Below are positions 36,531 to 49,500 of a stretch of DNA of 64,000 nucleotides, piece by piece. Under the pieces are notes generated by a model. The model was not told the origin of the DNA. It searched no databases and saw only the letters and a list, made by a program, of their open reading frames with translations. Origin of the DNA: Chromera velia (Eukaryota > Sar > Chromeraceae); the NCBI GenBank assembly GCA_018398765.1, contig JAHBMJ010003319.1, positions 5,001 to 69,000 of the forward strand. The letters run 5' to 3'. The position numbers and the translations under genes were made by a program. Each line of letters starts with the position of its first letter. Position 1 is the first letter of the stretch.

Positions 36531-39500
36531 CTACATCCCTTTGACATTTCCTATGCCTTCAACATCCTCTTTTTCTCTTTCAATTGCCTCAAGAGATTTC
36601 TTTGCAGTTTCCGGTACAGCAAGCAGCGTGTACACGAGAGAAAACACCCCTAGAGACCCGTAGAACACGTTCATCCCGAGTGTGCCCATTGCAGCGGTGG
36701 CTGAGAGGTATGTCATGGAAGTCAACGCTGAGACCAGCCGTTGCATGAACATGGCCAGACCCTTCCCCAGTCCCCTCACAGAGAGAGGCAGCAGCTCTGC
36801 CGGCATGATGAAGGCCACAGGTCCCGCTCCAATGCTATGCCCCATGATGAACGTTGTGAAGGCTCCCAGTAAGCAAAGGGGGGGATACGCGCCGGCAGTG
36901 AAGCCCGCAAAAGCGAACAGAGCCCCAGACATGACGACAAAACTGAGGGCCAACAAAGGGACTCTGCAAGAGAAAAGCGTTTGTGAATGCAACGCACCAT
37001 AAGCATCCACAATGTGAACAAATACGCACAACATCATCGATTGCGAGCATTACATCACCATACTTAGGACCGAGCAAAGGCACCTGTAGAAGCATTTATG
37101 CCCCTGCGTTCAAGGGTCTGCTCGATTCCATCGACATTCAGCTAGTCGCTTATGTGTTCTTCGGCTTTCTCGAAAATCTTTTTCAGTCAAACACTCAGGA
37201 GCCGTGGGCGGCAAGGAAAGGGCAGGTGACATGCAGGAAAAAGGGCCGGCTGGACTCCTGCCGTGAATTTTATATTAGACGTTCAACCGTACTTCAGAGC
37301 TCTGTGAGAAAAAAAAAAAGAGATTTCCAACGGAACTTCCTCAACCAGAGAGACTGCTCCTATGGGTACGTGCCGACCTTCCAACAGAGTCTACGTAGAA
37401 GGCAGCCACAACCACCGCCAGGACCTTGCATACCCCCATGAAGATTGCGGCTCGAAAGGCCTCCGCATGCGACGTGTATCCTGCCTGCAGATTCACCACA
37501 TGGGGAGGAAAAACGCGATTGAAAAATAATCTGTGCCCTTTGTCTGCAGCATCCCTTTGCAGAGGTATGCAAGTGGCAACACGCACGTTCTAACTGCGAC
37601 TGAAACCTTTGACGGCAGACAGATTGTCGTTCAGACCTGCTAGAGGGTCGATTGCTTGCGGTTGCATGGAGAGAAGTTAAAAGAGACCTGATTCTCACGT
37701 ACACCCGGAACGTTAGTGTGCAGCTTACCTGTCAGCAAGGTGCAACGTCAGAGTGCAAGGTTCACAAAGGCAACGACAATCAATTCCTTTTTCGAGAAAG
37801 GGGCCCGACCTGTTGTAAAATGGTAGCAGAGAAAGCTGTGGCCGCCTCGATGCCTGTGCTTTGACTCAACGCAGGCACCATCAATGCTGCAAGCAAATAC
37901 GAATCACAAGAACGTGAACAGCCCGGAAAAAACGTCAATACCGCCTTCCTTCCTTCCTTCGTTCATTCCTTCGTTTGTTTGTTTCTTTGACGCTTTCTTC
38001 TATCCTCACCACCCACTCAACGTCCTCCCTCATGCATGGTCGACGCGTTCTTCCATCCACCCATCGAGACGGTGCATGTGCCCCGATCCCTCGCCTTCTT
38101 TCGACTCGATCGTCGTTCGACAATTCAGCAACCCCACTGCATCACACACACACACCAGACCAAAACACGAGGAAAAGTCTTTGTTTCTGCACTCTTGGCT
38201 TGCCTTTCTTTTCCCCAAGCCCCACAGACCTGCGGCAATTCTGCGTCTGGTCATGGGGTCTTTGTTCATCAGCAGCTCCCTCCACTGAGAACCCTTCCGG
38301 TCACCTGGAGCCTCTGTGTGCTGCATACGCGCCCATGAGAACTCACACATGAATGAATTCATGCAGCCCGCACTTTGGATATGGGAGTTGAAGCACATTC
38401 CCTCAGGTACACCTTGACACATGAAGTTATTCATACGTGCGGCATTGAGCCATGTCCTCGGCCAGGCAGATAGTGACACCACGCCAAGCAGTTGGCCTCC
38501 TTGTGCAGCTGCATCGAACAATCGAACACCGAGAGGAGAACATTCCGTCATAGGAAGAATCAGACTGTTTACGCGACCTTTAGGTGAAAAACTGTTGAAA
38601 CCGGCCCACACTTTTTGGGCAAGTTGTGCTGACGCACGCACCTCTTGGAGTAATGGCACATCCACGGCCGCATCAGATTGGGACCTCCTCTTGATGAATG
38701 CCCTCGCGTTGCCCGACAGATAGGGCGTCACTGAGGTACGTCGTGACCCTTTTTCCTTCCCTTTGCCTTCTTCTTTATGACTAGAAGCATATTCCCCTCT
38801 TTCAGTCACTTTCCCGCTGTCGCCCCCTTCTTCTATAGAAGGCTTTACCTCCGCCTCAGACAGGGGGAGCGCCCTGGTGTCAGTGGATCCGTAACCCTGT
38901 CTTTCGTTTTCCTCTGTTGTTGCCGCAGTCGCCTTCCCTCCCTCAGTGAGCATCAAAATTTCCAGCACCTGCGTGACATGAGGGAGAACAGAAAGGACAA
39001 TCAATCGTGTGTAGTCAAAAAGGAATTAATGAAACGCTTCGGTCCTCCTCGATCCCCATTGAGATGGATAATATTAAGAGAATGATGTTTCACTCACGGG
39101 TCAGATCGAGAAGTCTAGCTCCAACTGGCGGCCGGGAGGTCAGGGGGAGCATATCCGTCCTTTGCAGAAAAATGAATGAAGAGCGGCACTCCTATCCATC
39201 TATCGATAATCCACTGAAGAAAACAAACAAACAGCCAGTCTCAATTAACGGACCGCCGAGACCTCCTCTTCGCTCTCACAAATTCGTTGCAAAACTTCTC
39301 GAGCAGCCTCGGGACGTCCCTGCATCACCAGCCACCGGGGCGACTCCGGAAAGAAGAATATTCCTGCAAGAAAAAGAAGAAGCAGGGACGCAAAACCGTA
39401 AATCAAGTGTGCATAGTTTGGGGGGAATCCGAACGAGGAAGGACCACAATTGCCAATAAGTGAGTGACACAGAGGATGACAGAAAAACGTCTCCAGAATA

Positions 39501-41073
39501 GAAGCCACACACGCACCACACGCACCACTTATTGATCAATCTTCCAATCCATCGACCGCGTTGATGAGACAGAAAGAATCAGAATGCTCATGAGTGACAT
39601 TCCTGCATCGTCTATTCGAATTGAGAAAGACCAGGTGGGAAAACGGAAAATGAAAATCCCACCGCGCCTGCACGCACTGTGCCCAGTCTCTTCCTTCCTT
39701 CTGGGTTGCACGACGGTTAACGGCCAATCGAACGGACCGACCGATCATCACGACGATCGGAGGGAAGCACCCGAGGCCTAGCATCTCCCTCCAGTTGTAG
39801 CTCTCTGGAAGGGGTTCCAGGAAGAAGGCCGCCATGTACCCGAGCAGCACGCCCACTGCGATGAAGACTTCTGTGGCAGAGGAGAGAAGGCCCCTGCTTT
39901 CCGTGGGAGAGATCTCAGCCACGTATCTGTGGTAGATGGGGATACAATAGACGAAAAAGAAGACATCCCGATGCATTGAAAGTGGAGGGACTGAAGAGAT
40001 AGTAAGATCCTCGAGACATGTCTATGGAGATGCCGAAAAACAGCCGAAGCGGCGCTGAACGAAAAGAGAACAAAACAGCAGTATTAAAAAAACACTGCAT
40101 GCAGACAGACGATGTGTCTTCTCTTTTTTACGTCGACCTCTGGGAAGAAAATAACCATAGAACAAAAGAAGGAAACACACCCATCTTTTCTTCTTTTGCT
40201 TTCTTTTCTGACGGGCAGGAAGCTGGAGACATGCAAATACATACAGACAACAGACACATGTACAGAAATTGCAGACAGACACAGACTTACACTGCAGGGA
40301 TAGTCAATCCCCCCCCCACCCCGAGGCCCATCACCACTCTCCCCACAACGAAGCTCTCAAAGTTCCACGCCCCTGCCGTGAACGCGGCTCCCAAAAGAAA
40401 CGCAGCGTTGGAGATGAAGATCACCAAACGTCTTCCCAGAGAGTCCGCGAACGACCCGGCCAAGAAGGCCCCGATAGTCGCCACCAGGTTCGTCACACCA
40501 ACCGCCAGCTCCGTTTGCTGATCACTCAAGTCAAAATACTTTCGCACGAAAATCATCGCTCCTGCACATGCATGCACATGAAAGAAAACCCAAGCACGCA
40601 GGCAGTGAGAGGGAGCGCCAGCGAGGTGAACCAGAGAAGAGAAAGGTGAATGCAGGAGGTTGAATAAAAGCGGCTTGGGGGGTAGGATAAGGGGTGGGAT
40701 GGTGAGGTCTGTGCAGCCGATGATGTTTTTATACAGGACAGCAGGTAGATAAACGGTCAGACACATGCATGGAGACGACTGGTTTGTTTGCACATCATCG
40801 AGGTGGAGGCACGCCATCTAGCGAGGAGGGACAGGTTCTGTAGCGAGACACTCGTCTGCCTGCCGATGGCATCCTCAGGGGCTTCCACAAGGCTCGCGAA
40901 AAGACCCGCTGCTCAAAAGGTCTCCACGCATGCATTTACACGTTTCTTCAAATGCATGCATGGCCATTCATGCACCTCCTATCGAACCGACCAGACATGA
41001 TGCCGATGTCGTACCCGAGGAGGGTCTGCGAGAGGCAGACCATCACCACAGAGGAAACCACCAGAGCCCGCAT
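36531..41073 (-). CDS. MFS sugar-transporter-family protein
   Basis: Nine exons, 41073-40992, 40561-40291, 39926-39742, 39363-39254, 38968-38642, 38284-38230, 37886-37810, 37484-37378 and 36963-36531, give 548 aa with agreeing phases. Twelve membrane segments can be traced. Family hallmarks in order: LLGYDIGIMSG (helix 1), ADSLGRR (loop 2-3), VAEISPTESRG (after helix 4), FFPESPRWLV (after helix 6), WRELL, LSQSTGIEAA (helix 7), VDSVGRR (loop 8-9), PAELLPLSVRG (helix 10) and the terminal PETAKKSLEAIE. It should move a hexose or polyol by facilitated or H+-coupled transport; the substrate cannot be read from sequence. The central cytosolic loop (exon 5, about residues 217-325) is longer than usual and Glu/Lys/Ser-rich. 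An acceptor just upstream of the ATG (CTACAACAG at about 41106) leaves room for an extra 5' exon. Confidence 0.9.
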
Positions 41074-42136
41074 GGTGCCCTGTGGAGCGGTCACTGGACG
41101 GATCTGTTGTAGTGTAGGGAAGGAAAGTGAAACTTTGGAGGATTAGCTTTCTGTACAAATCGACGACGCGTCCTTCGTTCTTGAACCTTGTGCACCCCGT
41201 CCAACGCAGCGGAAAGTCATCGGCTGTCTTCCACAAGAGGACCGAGAGATATATGTCCATCCTTGCAGTGTTCCCTCAATTGAATGGGATTGATGGAAGC
41301 TGACTGGCTGTCAGAGTTCCTTCCGGCCCATGAATGATGCAGTCTCATGTGCACTCAAATGAAGAAACTTGTATCGGTGTGCACGCAGTCGGTGCGCATG
41401 ACGCACTCGTGCGCAAAAAGGGAATTAATGCATGCACTCGGCACTCACATTTGGACGCGCGCAGAAAAAACCGCGTGAATGAAAGTCGAAAGTATAGTCG
41501 AAAGGCTTGCTTTTCCTCATGCAATGCAACTATTCTTTTTTTTTCGTATGTCGATCTGCTTCCAAAATAGTAGTTTTTCTTTGAATTTGCTGAAGCTAGT
41601 CTCATCTGTTTTTTTTTATTGTACAGAGTTTTAAATAGCAGAAACCGTTGGATGTCCCCCATTACTGCCCTCTATTGGGTCTCCAGCAGTTTCACTATTT
41701 TTTTTTTTTTGCTGTTAATTAGTCCCCCGGCTAACCCCCAGGTCCATAGTTAAGTATTACGATGTCTAACAATCTCAACTGATAGTATTGATTGATTGGT
41801 TTGATTTGATTGATTTGAGTTGGTCAAAGCGTGGATGAAGTTCCCGGTGAACCGCCTCTAAAACTTAGGATTTTAAACTCTGGCTAACCATCTAGCTACC
41901 CATACATAGACATGCAGAGTTTAACACAGTTTTACATATAAAGTTTTAATTATATCAGTAGCATTATGACGGTATAAATACTGAGTTCTTCTGACTCATT
42001 TATTGCCTAAATCATTATATGCATGCATGCCATGTAGCCTTGCCTAGAGTACAACTGCATTGGATGACTCATGATCATCGCCATAAAAGCGGCAAAGGCT
42101 ATTCTTTGCCCAGCTCGTGCGCCAAGCACTCCCCTC
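41074..42136. other. Intergenic, AT-rich centre
   Basis: Holds the 5' flank of the sugar transporter gene and the 3' flank of the BSD gene, with poly-T runs near 41533 and 41698. No gene is recognised. Confidence 0.5.
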
Positions 42137-42247
42137 TTATTTCAACAATGACAGCATCTGCGTGGTTGAATCAGAGGTTTTCTCTCCGAACCAGTCGTCC
42201 TCGAAGTCGTCCAAATCATCAGGTCCTACGGCGCCTCCATCGGCCTG

Positions 42248-42319
<72 letters not shown>

Positions 42320-44833
42320 AGCAACGGGATTGTGTCCTTTGCTTCTCTTTGACGTTCCCCTGACTCCCTGTCTCACAGAGAAACCTTGCCGCTTGTTTTG
42401 TTCCGTCTTCTCTACAGAGACTGCATGACAGACTTACGGACGCTTCTTCGTTTTTCTTCTTCCTTGTTTCAAAATGACACACAAGATGAGTACTCCGGTC
42501 CCTTTCTCCACCGCAGTCCCCTTGGTTTCCTCCCCTTCCTGTGTAAATTCTTTGTTTCTTTCTTTCCTTCCTTCCTTCCTTCGTTCGTTCGTTCGTTCTT
42601 TCTTTCTTAGAAAGTTGACCAGAACACCCGTGTGTCCGGAAACGGTTTTTCTTCTGCGTTTCTGCCCTCCTTTCCAGGTTTCTTGTGGGCGCAGCGGTTG
42701 TTGCCTCGCAGCATGTACTGTGACTCCCTCTCCACCCAGACTGGACCTCTTAGTCTACTTGTTTCTTTTCTCTGCATATCCATCAATATGACCTGATGCA
42801 CGAAGGAGTGACAAGAGAAAAGAGATTCAAACTTTGACTAACTCACTGACTGACTGACGTCTGCAAGGAAGTCTGCTCCGTCTATGTCCTCAAAGTCCTT
42901 CTCGATATCTTCAAAGGTCAACTCCTGGACAGACTTGGGCTCCTTCTCCTGCTGACCAGAGGGAGGGGCTTTCTCATCCTCCTTCTCTTCTGTTTGAGCA
43001 GGAGGTGCCGTGTCCGTCTCCTTCTTTTCCGTCTCCTTTGCATTCCCAGAGGCAGCAGCGACGGGGGGCGGAGGCGGAGGGGGGGGTTTCTTCGACTGCA
43101 CATCCGGGGCCGTTGCTGCCGCGGCCTTGGGAGGATCGGTCTGCTCTTCTTTGGAAGGGGAGGCAGGGACAGCTTCGGTGGGACTCGTGACAACGGCAGA
43201 AGCAGGGGAAGGAGCGGCTGGGTCTTCCTTTCTGCGTAGGGAAGGAGAAGGGGAAAAGGGTGTGGGGTTAGTGTTCTGTTGTGGTGTTTGCATGCAGATG
43301 GCACATTTTCTTGAAATGAGTTGGTGACAGGTCTCCTGCGATGTGATTAGCTTCTTTCAAGAAAGTCGAGAGAGCCCAAGAACAGACGCCAATCTTCAAA
43401 CCCCACCAAATCGAAGGAAACACACACACACACACACGAGAGAGAGAGAGAGAGAGACAGAGACAGAGAGAAAGAGAAACGGAGATGGAATTTAAATGAA
43501 GGAGCAGAAAGAATGGCAGGCAAATGGGCATTGATACTGTGATTATTTTCTTTCTCGCCGATTCCCTTTCTTCCCTCTTCAAAAATTCTCACAAAAACCG
43601 GCCAGGTGTCTTGTCCTCTATTTCTCACGGAGAGAGACTGGGCATCACGCATAGGCAGAGAGAGAAGGACGAAAAGAGAAACGGACAAGAAGAGACATGC
43701 GGAGACGGAGACATGAAAACGCACACAGCGAGAGTTACAGCGCAAGGAAGCGAGACAGAAAGAAAGCATACAGAGACAAGCAGAAAGACAGGCAACCAGA
43801 CATCTAGAATCCATACGGGAACACCCAGCTGACCCCAAAGCAGCCTCAGGAGAGCCCTCCCCCTTCCCCGAAATTCCCTCTGTCTCCTTCCCCTCCCCTT
43901 TAGCGGGGGAGGGGGAGGGAGAGCCCCCCCCTCCTGCCGGTTCTCTCCCATCACTCAACGCTTCTTGCAATTGGTTCATGATATCCTCGTCCTCTTCCGA
44001 CACAAGTTTGCCTTTTCCCTTCTGCTGCTGCTGGGTGGACGACGAGGAGGAAGACGAAGAGGAAGAAGAGTTGTTTCCGCCCTTGCGAGACATGCGGAGA
44101 ACCTGCGAATACGAGGTTGTCAGATGCATCAAGTCAAGGTGCAGTCAGTGTTTTGCAAAACAAGACGGGGAATCTCGCAACACCTTTCCATGGACCTACA
44201 TCTGTCTGCCTTGATGAGAAACGGAAGAGCACGGTTCCGTGGTCACAGGTCGAGTCACTTGTCTTTCTTGAGGGATGGAGAACGGGAAATCAGTGCGGAA
44301 AAGTGTTCCGTTCTCCCCTGCCACTATACAAGCAGGAGAGACGAAGACATGAATGAGAGAAGTCGGCGTCTTCCGCGTGTTCACCTCAAGACAGAAATTT
44401 TTCTTGTCTCAAGACAGACCTCACAAAGTGTCTTTCCAAGTTGCTCTGTTGAAGTATCGGTGCAGGCTTTTCATCCCTCAAACCTTGTTTTCTTCTTTTC
44501 ACGTCACGTCGCATTTACATCCTTAATTCTCCATCTACCTGCCTGACTGTCACTAGACCAATTGACGCACGCAAGGACACAAGGCCAACTGCCTACTAGA
44601 CCAAACCAGACCAAGACTGCCACTAGACCCATAGACCAACAAACCTCCTGAGTGAGTCTGCCGTCCTTCAGATCCTCTTCCAGTTGGTCGAGGGCCACGG
44701 AGACTCTCCAGAAGTAGTGCACCCAAAACTCATCCTCTCGGAGACGCTTGGGCACCAACTGAAATCGGGCTGCAGAGAGACGGGGGTCCACCTGCGCGAA
44801 CGCACACACGCATACATACATACTTAAACAGAA

Positions 44834-44875
<42 letters not shown>

Positions 44876-45739
44876 ACACACGGAAAGCTGCAAAAAGACG
44901 CGGGTCCGCTGCACAAACAGAGAGAGAGACAAGGGATGCTCTCAAGCTACCGGAGAGAAGGTTGCACACAAGCAGACATGCAAAACGCAAATACGTAGTA
45001 AAGGCATCGATCGAAAAATGCGCGATACAAAAGCGACACAGTCTCGTGGAGAGAATGCGGAACAACTGGATGGGAAAAGAGGGAAGGATAGCAGAACGAT
45101 GGAGGACACAAAGCGAAAGACAAGCATTGAGAGGGACAGAAAAGGACGGATTGTTTTCTCTTCTTCTCACCTGCAAGAGTGCCTGTGCAGTTTTTGCGTT
45201 CGCAGCCAGGTCAAACTTGAAGTCTGGTGGTGCGGGTGTTGTGAGTACCTCAGGATCCTCTGAGATCTGCAGAATTCGGAGCTTGGCTTCTCCCTGCAGG
45301 CAGAAACAAACAAAGACAGCAAAAGAGAGAAAAGAGGCGAATGCCTTTCCGAAGCACACAAGGCACACTCTCTGGGAGCAAAACTAGAGCGAGGGGGCCA
45401 GAACTGTAATGGTAGAGAGCAAAAAGAGGAAGGAGACGGGATGCTATGTACCTGCAGAGAAACGTTCTCCATACTCTTCAGATACGGTGCCAGACGAATG
45501 TCCACAGTGTCCCATGGCAGTTCTGCACCATCTGTAGCCAGACCTCTAGTTCTAGGCTGCCAGGTTTTGGTCTGTGTGTCCACAGAGTATTCCTTCGCGG
45601 CTGTCTTGACCTTGTCAACCAGACCCCCTGCTGCCGACTTGACCTCGTCGACTGAGGGGATGTGGATATTCTGTGCTGAGGTCTGGAGACTCGTGCCGAG
45701 CTCACCCAGCTTCTCCTTCATTTTAGAAAAGTCCCACAT
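42137..45739 (-). CDS. BSD-domain protein (BSDC1-like)
   Basis: Six exons, 45739-45452, 45293-45171, 44791-44645, 44102-43834, 43231-42859 and 42244-42137, give 435 aa with matching phases. The BSD domain lies at about residues 138-180 (VDPRLSAARFQLVP, then EDEFWVHYFWRV), with the conserved FW pair and second aromatic. The N-terminus (MWDFSKMKEKLGELG) and a helical SVDEVKSAAGGLVDKVKTAA segment are typical of the soluble BSD proteins related to BSDC1/SYAP1 and plant BSD proteins. The middle is low-complexity (poly-Ser, Gln, Pro, Glu/Lys). The short last exon is acidic with a tryptophan (DDLDDFEDDWFGE), as in family C-termini. It is probably cytosolic; the role in this organism is unknown. It is head-to-head with the MINDY-3-type gene. 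Confidence 0.85.
42250..42320. repeat. Composite (CA)n(GA)n microsatellite
   Basis: CA then GACA then GA, starting about 5 bases upstream (transcript sense) of the last exon of the BSD gene. On the transcript it reads (TC)n(TG)n and takes the place of the polypyrimidine tract. Confidence 0.95.
43421..43476. repeat. Composite (CA)n(GA)n microsatellite
   Basis: CA then GA in intron 4 of the BSD gene. Confidence 0.9.
44838..44880. repeat. (CA)n microsatellite
   Basis: CA tract in intron 2 of the BSD gene, lying between the true exon 3 and a decayed partial copy of its 5' end (44883-44918). Confidence 0.95.
44883..44918 (-). pseudogene. Decayed partial copy of BSD exon 3
   Basis: The sequence reads, in gene sense, GTGCAGCGGACCCGCG, then TCTTTTTGCAGC. 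It aligns with the exon 3 boundary GCGCAGGTGGACCCCCG, then TCTCTCTGCAGC, at roughly 80 percent with one indel. It sits about 110 bases upstream of the real exon, across a CA microsatellite, and looks like a tandem slip duplication that took the acceptor and the first codons. Confidence 0.55.
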
Positions 45740-46558
45740 TTTGGAAGAAGCTTCAAGGTTATCCGGGGGGATTCTCTGGGAAGTGAAAACCGGACACAGG
45801 GTTTAAAAGAAGCGTTCAGAAAAAGTGGACGGAACAAAAGGCAACACTTTGTCAGACTGACGGATGAGAGATTAGTCTGCTGATAAGTCAGCAACAGACA
45901 AAGAATGAAAAGCTCCGAATCAAGAAACTCCACATGGTTGCCAACATTAGCCTGAGTGGCAGAACACGTGCGGCACTGCATGAAGGGGGCAGTCACGGAG
46001 TCTGACACTCAGACTCAGTCAAAAACAGTCTGCGTGAGTCTCCAAGATTCGGTCCGGCCCACGCGATCTTTCGAACGGCTCTAAAAAGCGAAAAAAAACA
46101 CTGAAATTGCTGTTCGATCGCGTAACTTGTGGAGACGCCTCTCGCGGCTTTTTGGCTCGACAATGACTTCGATCCCCTTTTGTGCCTCATATGCGTTGCG
46201 ATTGCTCAGCGGAGAGTGAATGGCCGATTCTCGGGCAAATGATTCAACTCAGTGGCGCCGGGGCTGAAGCAATGCATCACGCTTTGCAGTTTCTTTTGAA
46301 GTGAGTTGAAAAAGAGTGTCCAGCCTCGGCTCAGTCTGACTTCCTGAAAGCTAGCTCGGTTCGTTTCCCAATCACTGTGGCTCGGCTGACCCTGTAGCTT
46401 CTTACTTTCCCTTGTTGCCTTCTTTGTGCACTTAATCCTTCCTGCAGAACCCTAACGTGAGTCGGGAGAAAAATTCTGTTTGAGAGAGTCGGACAGAGAG
46501 ACACACAGAAGCACAACGGACGGGCTCGAAACGGAACGTACACAAACAGCCAGGCAGG
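45740..46558. promoter_or_regulatory. Shared 5' region of the BSD and MINDY-3-type genes
   Basis: An 819-bp interval between two divergent start codons, so it should hold both promoters. No TATA box or clear operator is visible. Confidence 0.45.
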
Positions 46559-49500
46559 ATGGACGAGGACGAGGCGCTTCGTCAGGCCATTCAAGCCTCT
46601 CTGCAGGGGTCGGTCGTGCAGAGTCCTTCTTTTTCTGCAAGTCTGCTTGTATTGCATTTGCAGACCGATTTCCAATCTGTGAAAAAGTACACACAGAAGC
46701 TGAGTGACACGAGTCGGACGCTATTGCGGCAAGGCGCTGCGACGGTCTGACCACAATGCACAAGAAAACTTGCAAGACACGAACGAATGATGAAGAAAAC
46801 AGCAGACAAGGATAGGATGTACAAACAGGCAGGCAGACAGACACAGTCATGTTACAGTCTGGGTATCGGCCCGATTCCTTCCCTCTGTTCTGCGGTCTCA
46901 CAGCAGCAGCAGGGGGCATGAGGACTAGAGCACAGTCCCTTGACTCGCATGCGTGTATAGATGATGTATCGTGACATTCTCTGTCTGTTGCAGGCAACCT
47001 CCGGTAGCGGCCACAGATGATGACGAAGAGCTGAAGCGTGCCATTGCCCTCTCTCTGGGCGAGGCCCTCTCCCAGGCCCCCGGCCAGGCTCCCGGGACGG
47101 GTAGCTCGGGGAGCGCTGCAGCTGCAGGACCCGCTGCTGCTGCGGCGGCGGCAGCGGCGCCAACGGGTGGTGGCGGGGCAGGGGCCACTGAAATTTCTCC
47201 CGAAAACTTTCTGGAGCCCTCTCAGAAAGCTCCGTCGGATGTGTTCACCCCCCTGGAAAAATTGCTGACGGTGGATGAATGGGACGCAGACGGTGTGGGG
47301 GGGGCTGCAGATTCGGCCGGTGCCAATCAGGCGCCAGTGGATGGGAGGGGCAAACTGAGGGGGTATGAGGAAACGGCGTATATGCCTGGAGAGGGTGCTC
47401 CGAGCGGAGGGGCTGTTACGCCCTCTGAGGTTCCTCCAGCAACTCTGCAGTCGTGGATGTCTCTGGTGTTTGGATCAAACCCAAAGGAGGTGGATGTGCA
47501 TCGATGGTGAGGGGATACTTTTCTTTTTTGATGTTTCCGAAATTGAACTTCCTTTGAAGAATGAGCTGAAGCTCATTGTAGATACGTTGCTGATTCGACC
47601 AGATTAAGGCAAATCGGGGAGGGAACTGTTCTTAACTTCTACTGCAGGGATTTCCCTCGAACTGCTGAATCCTCTCTCGCAGCTGTGCGAAAAAAAAAGA
47701 AACAAAGTGCCCCAGAGGGCGGGTGCTGCATGGGCGTCATTTCATCGGGGTCTTTCTTGTCTTCTCCGTCCTCCCCCTTGACGCCCCCCCGAGGCGTGTC
47801 TCCGCATGTGTGTGTGTGTGTGTGTGCATCTGTATCTGTGTCCTTTACTGTGTGCCTGTACCCGTACTTACGCATTCTGCTTGCGTGTGCAGGTTATGGC
47901 AGGGTTTCCAATTCGACGCCGGACCCCTGACTCGGTGGGGACTCCGTCAGAAGCAGGGGGGGCCCTGTGGGGTTCTGGCGCCTCTCCAGTGTCTTCTCTT
48001 GGGGTCTTTGTTGTTTGGCCTCTCTGGCACTGGTGCAAGGGGGGAGGGGGAGGCCGTGGGGATCAGGATGGAGACGGGAGAGGCCGGGGTGAAGCAGAGC
48101 ACAAAACTGCCGGGGCCCCTCTCGGCCGGGGCCCTTGGTCATAGACAAAGATGGGCTGCCCTCATTAACGCTCTAGCATATTGTCTCTTTCAGGTCAGAA
48201 ACAGGGAAAAGGGGGCAGAGGTACCGACAGACAAGAAGAGCGAGCAAGCAAGGGAGAGAAGAAAAGAATGTGAGTGCAGAAAAAGAGATCAATAGAGCCC
48301 AGGCAAAAAATCAGACAGAAGAAATATTGACACGAGAAGACGGATAGACAGACAGAGGGAAAGACGGTTTCGGTGCTTCACTTTTCGTCCCGCCTCTGAG
48401 TTCAGGGGTGCGAAAGAAAACCGATCTTCTGAAGGAAGAAAAATCGCGCAACAGAAGAACACTTGGTCTCTCGCCTGTCCCCATAACGATTCTCTTGGCT
48501 TCCTTCTCTCTCTTGTCCCTCCCGTTCTCCTCCTTCCTTCCAGGCAACCTGTCTGTCCTCGTACAGAATTGTGGCACTTCGCCAACTCCGAGGAGACCCT
48601 GAGGTGTGTTTGTTGATTTGGAAGTGTCTGTTCTCTGATCGGTCTGAGGCCTTTTTGATTTTTTTGCAGGAATTAAAAGTTGTGGTAGACAAAGCGTGCA
48701 AAACTCTGACCAGCTTGTTGGTGAGGTTTCACTTACAATCCCACCAGCCTGCTTTGTGTGTGTGTGTGTGTGTGTCTATTGTGGGGGGACATTGCCTCTC
48801 CCCATTCGAACCTGCCCCTATATATATATGTGTTGAATTTTGATTGCGTTGGTTGTAGGTGGATGGCTGGGAGGTGGAAGAGTGGGTGTGTGGACAAATG
48901 GATGAATTGATGGATACACTCATTTGCTTTCTGCAAAAAAGTAAGAACGTATGAATATGTACTGTCTGTCTCTGTTTTCCCGAACGCAGGCGGAGCCTCT
49001 TCCCTTCAGGACAGTCGTCTCTGAGATGAAGGCCTGGTCCGTCCTTGGTTGCATTGGGGTGTAGTGAATTGATTGCATTGGGGTGTAGTGAATTGATTGC
49101 ATTGGTGCATTGGAGCCCTTGCACGTCGAGGAGAAGAGAAGAGAAGAGAAGAAACAACTAGCTAGTGGGACTGCTTCATCGGATCGAAAAGGATTTCTTG
49201 CCACCCCCTCCCCCCTCGTTTTCCTTTCAGCTACCGCAAACCGGCAATCGAAGAGGATTTACATCATCAATTCACTAGGAAGCACCTAGCAGCTGACTTC
49301 CTTTTGCGTGCGTCAGTTGACTCTCTCTGCCCGACCTGCTGAAATTCTCGGTGAGGCGGGTATTTGAAGATGAATGAATGACCCTTTCGACGGAAATTTC
49401 GATTCTCCATCTCCCCTGTTCCCTTAATTCTGTTTGCAGGACTTTCTCCTTCGGCTCTGCATCTGATCTGTCCAAATGGCTGGCCTCTCCTGAAGGGCTC

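Noticed and set aside
47649-47692. Possible extra exon of the MINDY-3-type gene after a good acceptor
   Set aside because: Joining 47506 directly to 47893 keeps the phase and gives the expected family sequence around LWQGFQF.
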